From the NCBI RefSeq assembly GCF_900172225.1, contig NZ_FWFO01000001.1, positions 1,488,001 through 1,552,000 on the forward strand: 64,000 nt of DNA, given 5' to 3'. The notes beneath the pieces were generated by a model, which did not search any database, was not told the origin of the DNA, and saw only the letters and a list, made by a program, of their open reading frames with translations. Position numbers and translations under genes: made by a program. How positions within the stretch are numbered: position 1 is the first letter of the stretch; each line of letters starts with the position of its first letter. Source of the DNA: Falsiruegeria litorea R37 (GTDB lineage: Bacteria; Pseudomonadota; Alphaproteobacteria; Rhodobacterales; Rhodobacteraceae). This document shows positions 25,214 through 34,953 of this stretch, one piece after another.

Positions 25214-26213
25214 AGCGGATCCGTGGGTCAAGGATGCCATACAGGACATCGGCGATCAGGTTGAACAGCACGATGAGCACGGCGAAAATGAATGTGAGGG
25301 TCTGCACCATGGGCAGGTCGTTGGCCTGAATGGCGCCGATCAGCAACTGGCCGATGCCGTTCACCTTGAACACCTGCTCGGTGATGATGGCGCCGCCAAA
25401 GATGGCCGGGATACCCAGGGCGATAACGGTGACAACTGGGATCATCGAGTTGCGCAGGACGTGAACCATGACCACGACATATTCGCTCAGCCCCTTGGCG
25501 CGGGCGGTGCGGACATAATCCTGGTTCAGGTTGTCGAGCATCGAGGCCCGCATGAACCGGCTGAGCTGCGCAGTGATCTGCAACGCCAGAACCATGACCG
25601 GCATGATCATCTGTTGCAGCTGCTTTACGAAACTTTCCCAACTGTTGACGACCAGCGTGGTGTCATAAATCGACGGGAACCATCCCAACTGGACCGAGAA
25701 GATCACGATCACCAGAACGCCCGAGAAGAAGGGCGGAACCGAGAAGCCCACCATCGACACAAACGTGCCCAACTGGTCGAACCAGCTGTACTGGCGATAG
25801 GCCGAGTAGATGCCGATCGGAAGCGCGATGATGATGGCGACAACGTAAGCGGTGCCAACAACCCACAGGGTCTGCGGAATACGCTGAACCACGATGTCCA
25901 TGACGGGCGAACGGGTCTGCCAGGAGATCACGCGCAGCTTGCCCTCGGAGAAGCTTGTTCCCAGATAGTAGTCGATCAGAACCTGCGGTTCGATCCAGAA
26001 GAACTGCACGATCCATTTCCAGAACCGGATATGGATGGGCTGGCCAAGGCCAAGGGCCTCGCGCATCTTTTCTTTGACTTCGGGGGGAACAGTCAGCGGG
26101 ACCTGAGCCATCGGGTCGCCGGGGGCAAATTCCAACAGCATGAAGATAACTAGACTGATGAACAAAAGCGTTGGTACAGCCAGAACCAAACGTCGGATAG
26201 TGAAGGTCAGCAT
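25206..26213 (-). CDS. Peptide/nickel-type ABC transporter permease (DppB/OppB-like)
   Basis: A 335-residue inner-membrane permease with six hydrophobic spans. The N-terminus is typical (MLTFTIRRLVLAVPTLLFIS, then EFAPGDPMAQ), and the EAA-loop region is QDYVRTARAKGLSEYVVVMV followed by LRNSMIPVVTVIAL. It pairs with the OppC-like permease. A hairpin in the preceding gap (26276-26305) may lower its expression relative to the binding protein. Confidence 0.9.
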   Translation of the reverse strand: MLTFTIRRLVLAVPTLLFISLVIFMLLEFAPGDPMAQVPLTVPPEVKEKMREALGLGQPIHIRFWKWIVQFFWIEPQVLIDYYLGTSFSEGKLRVISWQTRSPVMDIVVQRIPQTLWVVGTAYVVAIIIALPIGIYSAYRQYSWFDQLGTFVSMVGFSVPPFFSGVLVIVIFSVQLGWFPSIYDTTLVVNSWESFVKQLQQMIMPVMVLALQITAQLSRFMRASMLDNLNQDYVRTARAKGLSEYVVVMVHVLRNSMIPVVTVIALGIPAIFGGAIITEQVFKVNGIGQLLIGAIQANDLPMVQTLTFIFAVLIVLFNLIADVLYGILDPRIRYD

Positions 26214-26275
26214 TCGTGTGCGCCTTTGTTTATGAGTCTTTTTCTTGGGTGCGACTTGGGGTCATGATGCCAGAG

Positions 26276-26305
26276 GCCGCGCCCCGATAATGATCGGAGC
26301 GCGGC
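26276..26305 (-). other. Intercistronic hairpin between binding-protein and permease genes
   Basis: A 13-bp stem with one G-T mismatch and a 4-base loop (arms 26276-26288 and 26293-26305), 18 bases after the binding-protein stop, with no T-run on the minus strand. This position suits an mRNA-stabilising or partial-termination element that keeps binding-protein levels above those of the permeases. Confidence 0.6.
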
Positions 26306-26322
26306 TTTGCAAGGGCTAACGC

Positions 26323-28029
26323 TTAGGAACCGGTCTTGCGGTGCCAGTCAGCGATGTTCCACATTTCGCTGTCCCACACGTTCAGGACAACACCGCCCAG
26401 GGTGTTGGCATGTGCCGACAGACGACCACGGTGCACCAGCGGGATCATGCCGCCGTTTTCAACCATGATGTCGTTCAGACGACGCGCGATTTCGGCGCGC
26501 TTGTCCGCGTCAGCGGTCTGGGTCAGCTCAGCGTGCAGCGCATCGAACTCTTCGTTGCAGAAGCGGCTGATGTTTTCACCCTGCCACTGCGATTCCGGGC
26601 GCGGAGCCTTGTCGCAAATGCCGTTGCCCAGGTAGGACTGCGGGTCGGTGCCGTTGAAGGTGTTGGCGTACATTTCAACGTCAGCATAGAACTTCTGGAA
26701 GGTATCGGGCGAGCCCGGGTCACCACCAAAGAAGACCGACGCATTGATGTTGCGCAGCTCGGTTTCGATGCCGATTTGGCTCCACCACTCTTTGATCAGA
26801 GCCTGGAAGTCCTGACGCACGGCGTTGGTCGAGGTCTGGTAAACGACCTTGAGCGGCACACCGTCTTTTTCACGTACGCCGTCACCGTTGGTGTCAACGA
26901 TGCCTGCATCGTCCAGCAGCTTGTTGGCGCCAGCAATGTCCTGGGTGTCGCACGAGAAGGTGGACGAGTTTACAGCAGCAGGTGCCGGAACCCAGTTACA
27001 GGTAACCGCACCGGCCTGACCATAGCCGATCTCAACCAGCAGCGGGCGGTCGATGGCCAGCGACATGGCTTTGTAGACGGCCGGGTCCTGCAGGAACGGG
27101 TGCGGATGTTTGGCAGTCGAACGCTCGCCTTCAGGAAGGTCGGGCGACGGGTTGGTCTGGTTCAGCATGATACGCTCGACCAGCGGGCCGAAGCCTGCGA
27201 TCGGGGTGCCTTTGCCGCCTTCTTGCATCTGTGCGATCACTTCGGGCGCCAGCTGCAGGTTCCAGGCATAGTCGAACTCGCCAGTTTCCATGACGGCACG
27301 GCCGGCCGCGGTTGCGTCGCCGCCACCTTTGAACGTCACTGTCGCAAATGCGGGCTTGTTCGGGTCACGATAGTTTTCGTTGGCCGCATAGGTGATCACG
27401 TCGTTCGGCTTGAACTCGGTGACAACAAACGGGCCGGTGCCGATCGGGCCAAAGTTCTCGGTGGTGCACTCGGGCGCTTTTGCTCCCATGCAGTTTTCGA
27501 ACTGTGCCTTCTGCAGGATCGGGCTTTCGCCGCCAACGAAGGGGCCGTATGGGAACGGGGTCGGCTTGTCGAAGGTCACGACAACGGTCATGTCATCGGG
27601 GGTTTCGACCGACTGCACGCCGTCAAACTTGGTCAGCTGCGCGCAGCCACCTTCGGGGTGCATGCAGTAGTCGGCGGTGAACTTGACGTCAGCCGAGGTA
27701 AAGGCCGAGCCGTCCGACCATTTGATGCCGGGCGCGATCTTCCAGGTGATCTGGGTCAGATCTTCGCTCACGCCGCCGTTGGAAACGGTCGGAATTTCGG
27801 TGGTCAGGAAGGGAACAAGTTCGCCGTCCTGGTTGTAGCGCGCCAGCGGCTCGAGGATGATCGCCGAGGCGTCGCCGTCTTTGGTACCACCCGACAGGAA
27901 CGGGTTCAGAATCGACGGGGCTTGCCAATAGATGATGTTGACGTTGCCGTCCGACCCGCGCTCGGCCATGGCCATCGGGGCCATTGCCGTGCTTGCGATC
28001 GCACCAAGTAAAAGGGCTTTGACTTTCAT
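26323..28029 (-). CDS. Peptide ABC transporter periplasmic substrate-binding protein
   Basis: 568 residues from the ATG at 28029 (MKVKALLLGAIASTAMAPMA), with GGAGTG upstream. A Sec signal peptide ends near residue 22 (AMAE). It belongs to the SBP_bac_5 family: WQAPSILNPFLSGGTKDGDA, then PGIKWSDGSAFTSADVKFT, and VMETGEFDYAW. It has paired Cys residues (for example in YCMHPEGGC and FENCMGAKAPEC) that could form disulfides. It is first in the minus-strand operon and diverges from the ATPase gene. Ligand specificity is unknown; the neighbouring amidohydrolases suggest peptides or N-acylated amino acids. Confidence 0.92.
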   Translation of the reverse strand: MKVKALLLGAIASTAMAPMAMAERGSDGNVNIIYWQAPSILNPFLSGGTKDGDASAIILEPLARYNQDGELVPFLTTEIPTVSNGGVSEDLTQITWKIAPGIKWSDGSAFTSADVKFTADYCMHPEGGCAQLTKFDGVQSVETPDDMTVVVTFDKPTPFPYGPFVGGESPILQKAQFENCMGAKAPECTTENFGPIGTGPFVVTEFKPNDVITYAANENYRDPNKPAFATVTFKGGGDATAAGRAVMETGEFDYAWNLQLAPEVIAQMQEGGKGTPIAGFGPLVERIMLNQTNPSPDLPEGERSTAKHPHPFLQDPAVYKAMSLAIDRPLLVEIGYGQAGAVTCNWVPAPAAVNSSTFSCDTQDIAGANKLLDDAGIVDTNGDGVREKDGVPLKVVYQTSTNAVRQDFQALIKEWWSQIGIETELRNINASVFFGGDPGSPDTFQKFYADVEMYANTFNGTDPQSYLGNGICDKAPRPESQWQGENISRFCNEEFDALHAELTQTADADKRAEIARRLNDIMVENGGMIPLVHRGRLSAHANTLGGVVLNVWDSEMWNIADWHRKTGS

Positions 28030-28312
28030 TATACACTCCATGTTGGACACTTACGTGCCTCGATTATCTCCGCGATGCCCGCGGATTCAGCGTGTGCCGC
28101 TCTTCGATTAAGGAGTTGGAACTAAACGGGAAACAGGTTCACGTTACGTCAGCGCCATTCATCCCCCGAGAACGGTTACGAGGCGTATCGAAACAGAGTT
28201 TCAAAAAATTGCAAGCCTTCGTGACGGGAAAATCTATGCGTTTGACTTTCCCCCTCGCAGGGTCTTAGCGTTTGGCTCTCAATTCCAAAGGCGACCAAAG
28301 GGGAGCGCGCGC
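28030..28312. promoter_or_regulatory. Divergent promoter region of the peptide transporter
   Basis: The 283-base gap between binding-protein and ATPase starts. A small inverted repeat GAAAC-AGA-GTTTC lies near 28190. TTGACT at 28242-28247 with TTAGCG 17 bases later is a weak candidate promoter toward the ATPase. I see no strong operator. Confidence 0.35.
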
Positions 28313-30133
28313 GTGCTGGATCAGCCTATTGCACAGATCAAAGGTCTTCGGGTCGAATTTCAGACAAAAGACGGTCCGGTTGTCGGTGTCGAGGATGTCT
28401 CGTTCGAGGTAAATCCGGGCGAAACCGTTTGTATCGTTGGCGAATCCGGGTCCGGAAAATCGGTTTCTTCCCTCTCGTTGATGCGTCTGGTCGAGTTCGG
28501 CGGCGGCGAGATCGCGGGCGGGAAACTGCTGTTTGATCGGCGCGATGGCGGTGAAATGGACCTGGCCAATGCCGACCAGGAGTTGATGAAACAGATTCGC
28601 GGCAACGAGATCGGAATGATCTTTCAAGAGCCGATGACTGCCCTGAACCCGGTCTTTACTGTGGGTCGCCAGCTGACCGAAGGGTTGCGCGTTCACAAGG
28701 GCATGTCGCAAAAAGACGCCGAGGCGCGCGCGCTTGAGTTGCTGCGCCAAGTGCGAATCCCCGAGCCTGAACGCCGCCTGAAACAATTCCCGCACGAGTT
28801 GTCTGGTGGTATGCGCCAGCGTGTGGTGATTGCCATGGCTATGGCGTGTGAGCCGCGCCTGCTGATCGCGGACGAACCCACAACCGCGCTGGATGTGACC
28901 ATTCAAGCCGAAATTCTGGCGCTGATGGACCGCTTGAAGCGCGAAACCGGCACGGCGGTGATGTTCATCACCCACGACATGGCTGTTGTGGCGCAGATGG
29001 CCGACCGCGTGGTCGTCATGTTCCGCGGCAACAAAGTCGAAGAGGGCACGGTTCAGGAGATCTTTGAGAACCCGCAGCACGACTACACCAAGGCGCTGCT
29101 GGCCGCGGTTCCGAAACTGGGTGAGATGCGCGGCAGCAAAGAACCCAGCCCGATGAAACTGATGGGGGTCGAGGGGCAGAACCTTGATCCGATCCCAGGC
29201 ACAAACGAGGTGCTGTTGCGGGTCAAAGGCCTGACCACGCGCTTCCCGGTCAAGGGCGGTTTTTTCCGTCGCACCATTTCCAATGTCCATGCGGTCGAGG
29301 ATGTGTCGTTCACCATCAACCGGGGCCAGACCCTGAGCCTGGTGGGCGAATCAGGGTGCGGTAAATCATCTGCAGGCCGTTCGATTCTGCGTTTGGTCGA
29401 ACCGATGGCGGGCGAAATTGACCTGGATGGCGTCGATATCATGAAGCTGGACCAAGGCGGCCTGCGCAAGGCGCGTCTGGATATGCAGATGATTTTCCAG
29501 GACCCGTTTGCCTCGCTCAACCCGCAGATGCAGCTGCTGGAACAGGTGGCCGAGCCGATGCGCAACTATGGCGTAGCCAGCGGGTCTGAGTTGACGGATC
29601 GGGTGGCGAACCTGTTCGACCGTGTACAACTGCCGCGCAGCTTTATGCGCCGCTATCCGCACGAGATGTCGGGCGGTCAGCGTCAGCGAATCGCAATTGC
29701 CCGTGCATTGGCCCTGAACCCAAAGTTGATCATCGCGGACGAGGCGGTCTCGGCGCTTGACGTGTCAGTGCAGGCGCAGGTGCTGAACCTGATGATGGAA
29801 CTGCAGGCCGAACTGGGGTTGAGCTATCTGTTCATCTCGCACGACATGGCCGTGGTCGAACGCGTCAGCCATCAGGTGGGTGTGATGTACCTGGGTCGGA
29901 TTGTGGAACTTGGCCCGCGCAACCGCGTGTTTGAAAACCCGCAGCATCCCTATACACAGGCATTGATGAAGGCGGTTCCGATTGCCGACCCGAACAAGCG
30001 CAAGTCGGAAAAAGACTTGAACTTCAAACCGATCCCGTCGCCCATCCACGGGTTGGACTACAGCCCCGAACCGTCGAAATACAACGAGGTCGAGCCGGGG
30101 CATTATGTGCTGACCACCGACAGCGGGTACTAA
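28313..30133 (+). CDS. Fused dipeptide/oligopeptide ABC transporter ATP-binding protein (two ATPase domains)
   Basis: 606 residues from a GTG preceded by AAGGGGAG. Two ATPase domains lie in tandem. Domain 1 has Walker [10 protein letters not shown], signature LSGGMRQRV and Walker [14 protein letters not shown]; domain 2 has [32 protein letters not shown] and [14 protein letters not shown]. Each ends in an oligopeptide-transporter C-terminal region ([32 protein letters not shown]). This is the DppD-DppF-like fusion, so one polypeptide probably powers the permease pair encoded on the other strand. The second Walker B has DEAVSALD instead of DEPTSALD. ArgE-like and M20 genes follow directly. Confidence 0.95.
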   Translation: MLDQPIAQIKGLRVEFQTKDGPVVGVEDVSFEVNPGETVCIVGESGSGKSVSSLSLMRLVEFGGGEIAGGKLLFDRRDGGEMDLANADQELMKQIRGNEIGMIFQEPMTALNPVFTVGRQLTEGLRVHKGMSQKDAEARALELLRQVRIPEPERRLKQFPHELSGGMRQRVVIAMAMACEPRLLIADEPTTALDVTIQAEILALMDRLKRETGTAVMFITHDMAVVAQMADRVVVMFRGNKVEEGTVQEIFENPQHDYTKALLAAVPKLGEMRGSKEPSPMKLMGVEGQNLDPIPGTNEVLLRVKGLTTRFPVKGGFFRRTISNVHAVEDVSFTINRGQTLSLVGESGCGKSSAGRSILRLVEPMAGEIDLDGVDIMKLDQGGLRKARLDMQMIFQDPFASLNPQMQLLEQVAEPMRNYGVASGSELTDRVANLFDRVQLPRSFMRRYPHEMSGGQRQRIAIARALALNPKLIIADEAVSALDVSVQAQVLNLMMELQAELGLSYLFISHDMAVVERVSHQVGVMYLGRIVELGPRNRVFENPQHPYTQALMKAVPIADPNKRKSEKDLNFKPIPSPIHGLDYSPEPSKYNEVEPGHYVLTTDSGY

Positions 30134-30142
30134 GGGGACATC

Positions 30143-31312
30143 ATGGCCGAGCGATTATCGCCGCTGGAGATCATGACCAAGCTGATCTCGTTTCCGACGG
30201 TCAGCCGGGACACCAACCTGCCACTGATCGACTGGGTTGAGGGGTATCTGACCAGCCACGGCATCGAAAGCCATCGATGGCCCGACCCGGATCAACCCCA
30301 CAAGGCGGCCTTGTTTGCCCACGTCGGCCCCTGGAAAGAAGGGGCCGTCGTTCTGTCGGGGCATACGGATGTCGTGCCGGTCGATGGGCAGCCTTGGGAC
30401 ACTGACCCGTTCACCGTTGTTGAGCGAGACGGAAAGTACTTTGGTCGCGGTACCTGCGACATGAAGGGGTTCGACGCCATCGCCATCTGGGCTTTGGTCG
30501 AGGGCACGTACCGAGATCTCAAGCAGCCTCTGCAACTGGCGTTGAGTTTTGACGAAGAAATCGGCTGCACCGGCGCACCGCCGATGATCGAAGCGATGCA
30601 GCCGGTTTTGCCTAAGGGCTCGGCCGTAATCGTTGGCGAGCCATCGATGATGAAGGCTGTGACCGGCCACAAGGGCGGGCAGGGGTTTTGGGTCGATGTC
30701 TGGGGGTTCGAGGTCCACAGTTCGATCATGCACACCGGCGTCAACGCCATCATGGAAGCGGCCAAGATCATTGCGTGGTCGAATGAGGTGAACGAGGCCG
30801 AACGGGCCAAGGAACCCACCCCTGTCGCGGCCATGTTTGAGCCGCCCTGGACGACGTTGCATACCGGCGTCATCGAAGGGGGCACTGCCGCCAATATCAC
30901 GGCGAAACACTGTAGTTTCGACATCGGATACCGGGCCGTCCCAGACGCCGACAAGGACGCCTGGACCGCCATGGTCAGGGACAAGATCCGCGAAGTCGAA
31001 GAGGGAATGCAGGCCATTCATCCCGAGGCCCGGATCGAGGTGCATCAACGCTTTGGCGTGCCGGGCCTGAAACCCGAAGAGAATGGCGAGGCCGAGGGAT
31101 TGGTGCGCAAGATCACCGGTGATAACGCCTCTCATGTGGTTAGCTACGGCACCGAGGCCGGACAGTTTCAAGAGGCGGGATATTCCGCCGTGGTGTGCGG
31201 ACCGGGTGACATCGCTCAGGCGCATCAGCCGAACGAATTCATCACGGTTGCGCAGTTCGAGGCGGGCGTCGCGTTTGCCGACCGATTATTGGACCGATTG
31301 CAGGAGGGTTAA
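30143..31312 (+). CDS. ArgE-type deacetylase (acetylornithine deacetylase family, M20)
   Basis: 389 residues, starting 10 bases after the ATPase gene. Metal and catalytic signatures are VLSGHTDVVPVDG, GRGTCDMKGFDA and LSFDEEIGCTGAP, with the dimerisation domain in the middle. It matches ArgE, which removes the acetyl group from N-acetylornithine. The operon context with a peptide importer and three amidohydrolases suggests a catabolic N-acyl-amino-acid role rather than arginine synthesis. The next gene starts directly after its stop codon. Confidence 0.85.
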   Translation: MAERLSPLEIMTKLISFPTVSRDTNLPLIDWVEGYLTSHGIESHRWPDPDQPHKAALFAHVGPWKEGAVVLSGHTDVVPVDGQPWDTDPFTVVERDGKYFGRGTCDMKGFDAIAIWALVEGTYRDLKQPLQLALSFDEEIGCTGAPPMIEAMQPVLPKGSAVIVGEPSMMKAVTGHKGGQGFWVDVWGFEVHSSIMHTGVNAIMEAAKIIAWSNEVNEAERAKEPTPVAAMFEPPWTTLHTGVIEGGTAANITAKHCSFDIGYRAVPDADKDAWTAMVRDKIREVEEGMQAIHPEARIEVHQRFGVPGLKPEENGEAEGLVRKITGDNASHVVSYGTEAGQFQEAGYSAVVCGPGDIAQAHQPNEFITVAQFEAGVAFADRLLDRLQEG

Positions 31313-32479
31313 ATGCCGATCAAAAACCGCTTGGCCGAGATGCACGACGAAATCACTGGCTGGCGTCGGCACCTCCACGCACATCCAGAATTGCTCTTTG
31401 ACGTCGAAGAAACCGCCGCATTTGTCGGAGAGCGGCTGAAAGAGATCGGTGTAGACACGATCACCCCCGGCATCGGGCGCACTGGCATCGTCGCCACCAT
31501 CAAGGGGCGCAGCGACACCAAGGGCCGTGTGATTGGCCTGCGTGCCGACATGGACGCGCTGCCGATCCACGAGGCGACGGGGTTGGACTATGCCTCGACG
31601 GCTGAAGGCAAGATGCATGCTTGTGGGCATGACGGACATACCTCGATGCTGTTGGGGGCCGCGAAATACCTGGCCGAGACGCGGAACTTTGACGGCACCG
31701 CCGTGCTGATTTTTCAGCCTGCCGAAGAGGGCGGGGCCGGTGGTCTGGAAATGTGCCAGGACGGCATGATGGACCGTTGGGGCATTCAAGAGGTCTATGG
31801 CATGCACAACATGCCGGGCATGCCGGTTGGGGAATTTGCGATTCGTCCCGGCGCGCTGCTGGCTTCGTCTGATGAGTTTGAAATCACCGTTACCGGCAAG
31901 GGTGGCCATGCCGCGGCGCCACATGATGCGGTTGATACAACTCTGGTTGCATCGCAAATTGTTGTTACATTGCAATCTGTTGTGGCGCGCACAGTTGATC
32001 CGATCAAGCGCGTGGTTCTGACGGTGGGCACTTTTGAAACCGACAGTGTCGCCTCGAACGTGATCGCCCATACCGCGCGCCTTCGGGGCACCGTTCGCAC
32101 ACTGGACCCCGAATACCGTGCCATCGCCGAAGAGCGCGTGCGCCGGATCGCCGAAGACACAGCTTCGGCTTTTGGCGCCAAGGCCGAGATGACCTGGACG
32201 CCGGGCTATCCCGCGACGGTCAATACGCCAGACGAGACCGTGTTCGCTGCCGAAGCCGCCAAGGCGGTGTCGGGGTCGGTCAACGATGCCACTGATCCAA
32301 TCATGCCGAGTGAAGACTTCGCCTACATGCTGGAAGAGCGCCCCGGCGCCTACATCTTTATTGGCAACGGGGACACGGCCATGTGCCATCACCCGGAATA
32401 CAATTTTGACGACGAGGCGATCCCGGCGGGTTGCAGCTGGTATGCCGAGGTCATCGAACGACGAATGCCTGCCGCCTGA
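31313..32479 (+). CDS. M20 amidohydrolase, tandem paralogue 1 (hippurate hydrolase-like)
   Basis: A 388-residue M20D-type metal-dependent amidohydrolase that would cleave N-acyl amino acids or related amides. Ligands and catalytic residues visible: MHACGHDGHTSML (Cys, His), FQPAEEGGAGG (catalytic Glu), YGMHNMPGMP (His) and the C-terminal HHPEYNFDDEAIPAG (His). The AGGAGG site is inside the preceding stop region, giving zero spacing with the deacetylase gene. It is the most diverged of the three copies (for example TGWRRHLHAHPELLFDVEET near the N-terminus). Confidence 0.92.
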   Translation: MPIKNRLAEMHDEITGWRRHLHAHPELLFDVEETAAFVGERLKEIGVDTITPGIGRTGIVATIKGRSDTKGRVIGLRADMDALPIHEATGLDYASTAEGKMHACGHDGHTSMLLGAAKYLAETRNFDGTAVLIFQPAEEGGAGGLEMCQDGMMDRWGIQEVYGMHNMPGMPVGEFAIRPGALLASSDEFEITVTGKGGHAAAPHDAVDTTLVASQIVVTLQSVVARTVDPIKRVVLTVGTFETDSVASNVIAHTARLRGTVRTLDPEYRAIAEERVRRIAEDTASAFGAKAEMTWTPGYPATVNTPDETVFAAEAAKAVSGSVNDATDPIMPSEDFAYMLEERPGAYIFIGNGDTAMCHHPEYNFDDEAIPAGCSWYAEVIERRMPAA

Positions 32480-32518
32480 GCGTGGCGAATCCCACGGTAT
32501 GACAAAGGGGAGAGTGAC

Positions 32519-33682
32519 ATGCCGATCAAGAACCGCCTGGCCGAAATGCACGCCGAGATTACGGCGTGGCGGCGAGACATCCACGAGAACCCCGAGATCC
32601 TGTACGACACCCACCGCACCAGCGCTTTGGTCGCCGAGCGGCTGAAAGAGTTCGGTTGCGATGAGATCGTGACCGGCATCGGTCGCACCGGAGTTGTCGG
32701 CGTCATCAAGGGCAAGACCGATACCAAAAGCGCGGTGATCGGCCTGCGGGCAGACATGGACGCGCTGCCCATGCAGGAACAGACCGGGCTGGACTATGCG
32801 TCGAAAACCGATGGTGCGATGCATGCCTGCGGTCATGACGGGCATACGGCGATGGTGCTGGGGGCGGCGAAATATCTGGCCGAGACCCGCAATTTCGATG
32901 GCACCGCCGTGGTCATCTTTCAGCCCGCCGAAGAGGGCGGCAACGGGGCCGAAGCGATGGTCAAGGACGGGATGATGGACCGCTTTGGCATCCAAGAGGT
33001 TTACGGCATGCACAATGTGCCAGGCCTGCCGACCGGTCAATTTGCGATCCGGTCTGGCCCGATGCTGGCGGCTGCCGACACGTTCGACATTGCGCTTGAG
33101 GGGCACGGGGGCCATGCGGCCAAACCGCAAGAGACGGTTGATACGACCGTGATGGCCTCGCAACTCATCGTGGCGTTGCAAACCATCGTTTCGCGCAACA
33201 CCGATCCGGTGTTGCAGGCCGTGGTGTCTGTCACGTCGGTGGAAACCTCTTCGAATGCCTTCAACGTCATCCCGCAGGCTGCGCGGATCAAAGGCACGGT
33301 GCGGACCCATTCCAACGACATGCGCGCCCTGATCGAACAGCGCGTGCATGAGGTGACGCAAGGGATCGCAACGAGTTTTGGTGGCAAGGCCGAGGTGACC
33401 TATGAACACGGGGTTCCCGTGACCAGCAACGCCGAAGCGAACACAGAGTACGCGGCCGAGGCTGCACGCATCGTGGGTGGCTCCTGCGGTGAGGCACCAA
33501 TGGTCATGGGCGGCGAGGATTTTTCGTTCATGTTGGAGGCTCGTCCCGGCGCCTTCATCATCCTGGGCAATGGCGACAGTGCCGGGCTGCACCACCCCGA
33601 ATACAACTTCAACGACGAGATCATCCCAATCGGCTGCAGCTGGTTTGCCGAGATGGTCGAGCGGCGCATGCCTGCCGCGTAA
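32519..33682 (+). CDS. M20 amidohydrolase, tandem paralogue 2
   Basis: 387 residues, the same fold and length as its neighbours, and closest by eye to copy 3. Active-site segments are intact: MHACGHDGHTAMVLG, FQPAEEGGNGAEAM, YGMHNVPGLP and LHHPEYNFNDEIIPIG. It differs in likely substrate-facing positions: ALPMQEQTG where copies 1 and 3 have ALPIHEATG, and ADTFDIALEGHGGHAAKPQE. It lies 39 bases after copy 1, in the same orientation. Confidence 0.92.
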   Translation: MPIKNRLAEMHAEITAWRRDIHENPEILYDTHRTSALVAERLKEFGCDEIVTGIGRTGVVGVIKGKTDTKSAVIGLRADMDALPMQEQTGLDYASKTDGAMHACGHDGHTAMVLGAAKYLAETRNFDGTAVVIFQPAEEGGNGAEAMVKDGMMDRFGIQEVYGMHNVPGLPTGQFAIRSGPMLAAADTFDIALEGHGGHAAKPQETVDTTVMASQLIVALQTIVSRNTDPVLQAVVSVTSVETSSNAFNVIPQAARIKGTVRTHSNDMRALIEQRVHEVTQGIATSFGGKAEVTYEHGVPVTSNAEANTEYAAEAARIVGGSCGEAPMVMGGEDFSFMLEARPGAFIILGNGDSAGLHHPEYNFNDEIIPIGCSWFAEMVERRMPAA

Positions 33683-33710
33683 ATGCGATAAACCAAGAGA
33701 GAGAAGAGAC

Positions 33711-34874
33711 ATGCCAGTCAAGAACCGCTTTGCGGAACTGCAAAATGAAATCACCGAATGGCGACGAGACATTCACGAAAACCCGGAAATTCTGTTCGAA
33801 ACGCACCGTACCAGCGCGCTAGTTGCGGAAAAACTGCAAGAGTTCGGCTGTGATGAGATTGTCACCGGTATCGGTCGAACCGGCGTTGTGGGCGTGATCA
33901 AGGGCAAATCCGACACTGCCGGAAAAGTCATCGGCTTGCGCGCCGACATGGACGCGCTGCCGATCCACGAGGCGACCGGGTTGGAGTATGCTTCAAAGAC
34001 CGATGGTGCGATGCATGCCTGCGGTCACGACGGCCACACCGCGATGCTGCTGGGGGCGGCCAAGTACTTGTCCGAGACACGCAACTTTGACGGCACCGTC
34101 GTGGTGATCTTCCAGCCCGCCGAAGAAGGCGGCGGCGGCGGCAAAGAGATGTGCGACGACGGCATGATGGAGCGTTGGAACATTCAGGAAGTGTATGGCA
34201 TGCACAACTGGCCGGGCCGTCCTGTTGGCTCCTTCGCGATCCGTCCCGGTGCGTTCTTTGCGGCCACCGATACGTTCGACATCACACTTGAGGGGCGCGG
34301 CGGCCACGCTGCGAAACCGCATGACACCGTTGATACAACCGTGATGGCCGCGCAGACCGTGCTGGCGCTGCAGACGATTGCGTCGCGCAATGCGGATCCT
34401 GTGGATCAGGTTGTTGTGTCAGTGACGTCGTTTGAAACCTCGTCCAAGGCCTTCAACGTGATTCCGCAGACGGTGCAGATCAAAGGCACCGTGCGCACCA
34501 TGTCGAAAGAGATGCGCGATCTGGCCGAAACCCGGATCAAAGAGATCTGCAACGGCATTGCGGCGACCTTTGGCGGAACCGCCGACATCAACTACATGCG
34601 CGGCTATCCGGTGATGGTGAACACCGAAGAGCAGACCGAGTTTGCGGCCAAGGTGGCGCGCGATGTGTCTGGCTCTTGCGATGATGCGCCTCTGGTGATG
34701 GGCGGCGAGGATTTCGCTTACATGCTCGAAGAACGCCCAGGGGCCTATATTCTCGTTGGCAATGGCGACACGGCCATGGTGCATCATCCCGAGTACAACT
34801 TTGACGACAATGCGATCCCGGCTGGCTGCAGCTGGTGGGCCGAGATCGTCGAGCAGCGGATGCCTGCTGCTTGA
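33711..34874 (+). CDS. M20 amidohydrolase, tandem paralogue 3
   Basis: 387 residues from the ATG at 33711; the open frame extends far upstream into copy 2 but AGAGAGAAGAG and homology fix the start. Active-site segments are MHACGHDGHTAMLLG, FQPAEEGGGGGKEM, YGMHNWPGRP and VHHPEYNFDDNAIPAG. It is the last gene of the run; the dispersed repeat at 34889 follows at once and may end the transcript. Confidence 0.92.
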   Translation: MPVKNRFAELQNEITEWRRDIHENPEILFETHRTSALVAEKLQEFGCDEIVTGIGRTGVVGVIKGKSDTAGKVIGLRADMDALPIHEATGLEYASKTDGAMHACGHDGHTAMLLGAAKYLSETRNFDGTVVVIFQPAEEGGGGGKEMCDDGMMERWNIQEVYGMHNWPGRPVGSFAIRPGAFFAATDTFDITLEGRGGHAAKPHDTVDTTVMAAQTVLALQTIASRNADPVDQVVVSVTSFETSSKAFNVIPQTVQIKGTVRTMSKEMRDLAETRIKEICNGIAATFGGTADINYMRGYPVMVNTEEQTEFAAKVARDVSGSCDDAPLVMGGEDFAYMLEERPGAYILVGNGDTAMVHHPEYNFDDNAIPAGCSWWAEIVEQRMPAA

Positions 34875-34888
34875 TCACAAGGTGGGAA

Positions 34889-34946
34889 GGGGGCTCTGCC
34901 CCCGACCCCTGCGGGGCCTCCCCCGGGATATTTTTGGCAAGAGGAA
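34889..34946 (+). repeat. Dispersed hairpin-plus-tail repeat, copy 2
   Basis: GGGGGC-TCT-GCCCCC (34889-34903), then GACCCCTGCGGGGCCTCC and the tail GGGATATTTTTGGCAAGAGG (34925-34944). The tail matches copy 1 over about 25 bases. It lies between the convergent M20 and glycosyltransferase genes. Confidence 0.75.
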
Positions 34947-34953
34947 GAGGGGG

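Noticed and set aside
31286-33772. 828-codon minus-strand frame across the M20 genes
   Set aside because: Antisense shadow; its internal repetition only mirrors the tandem paralogues.
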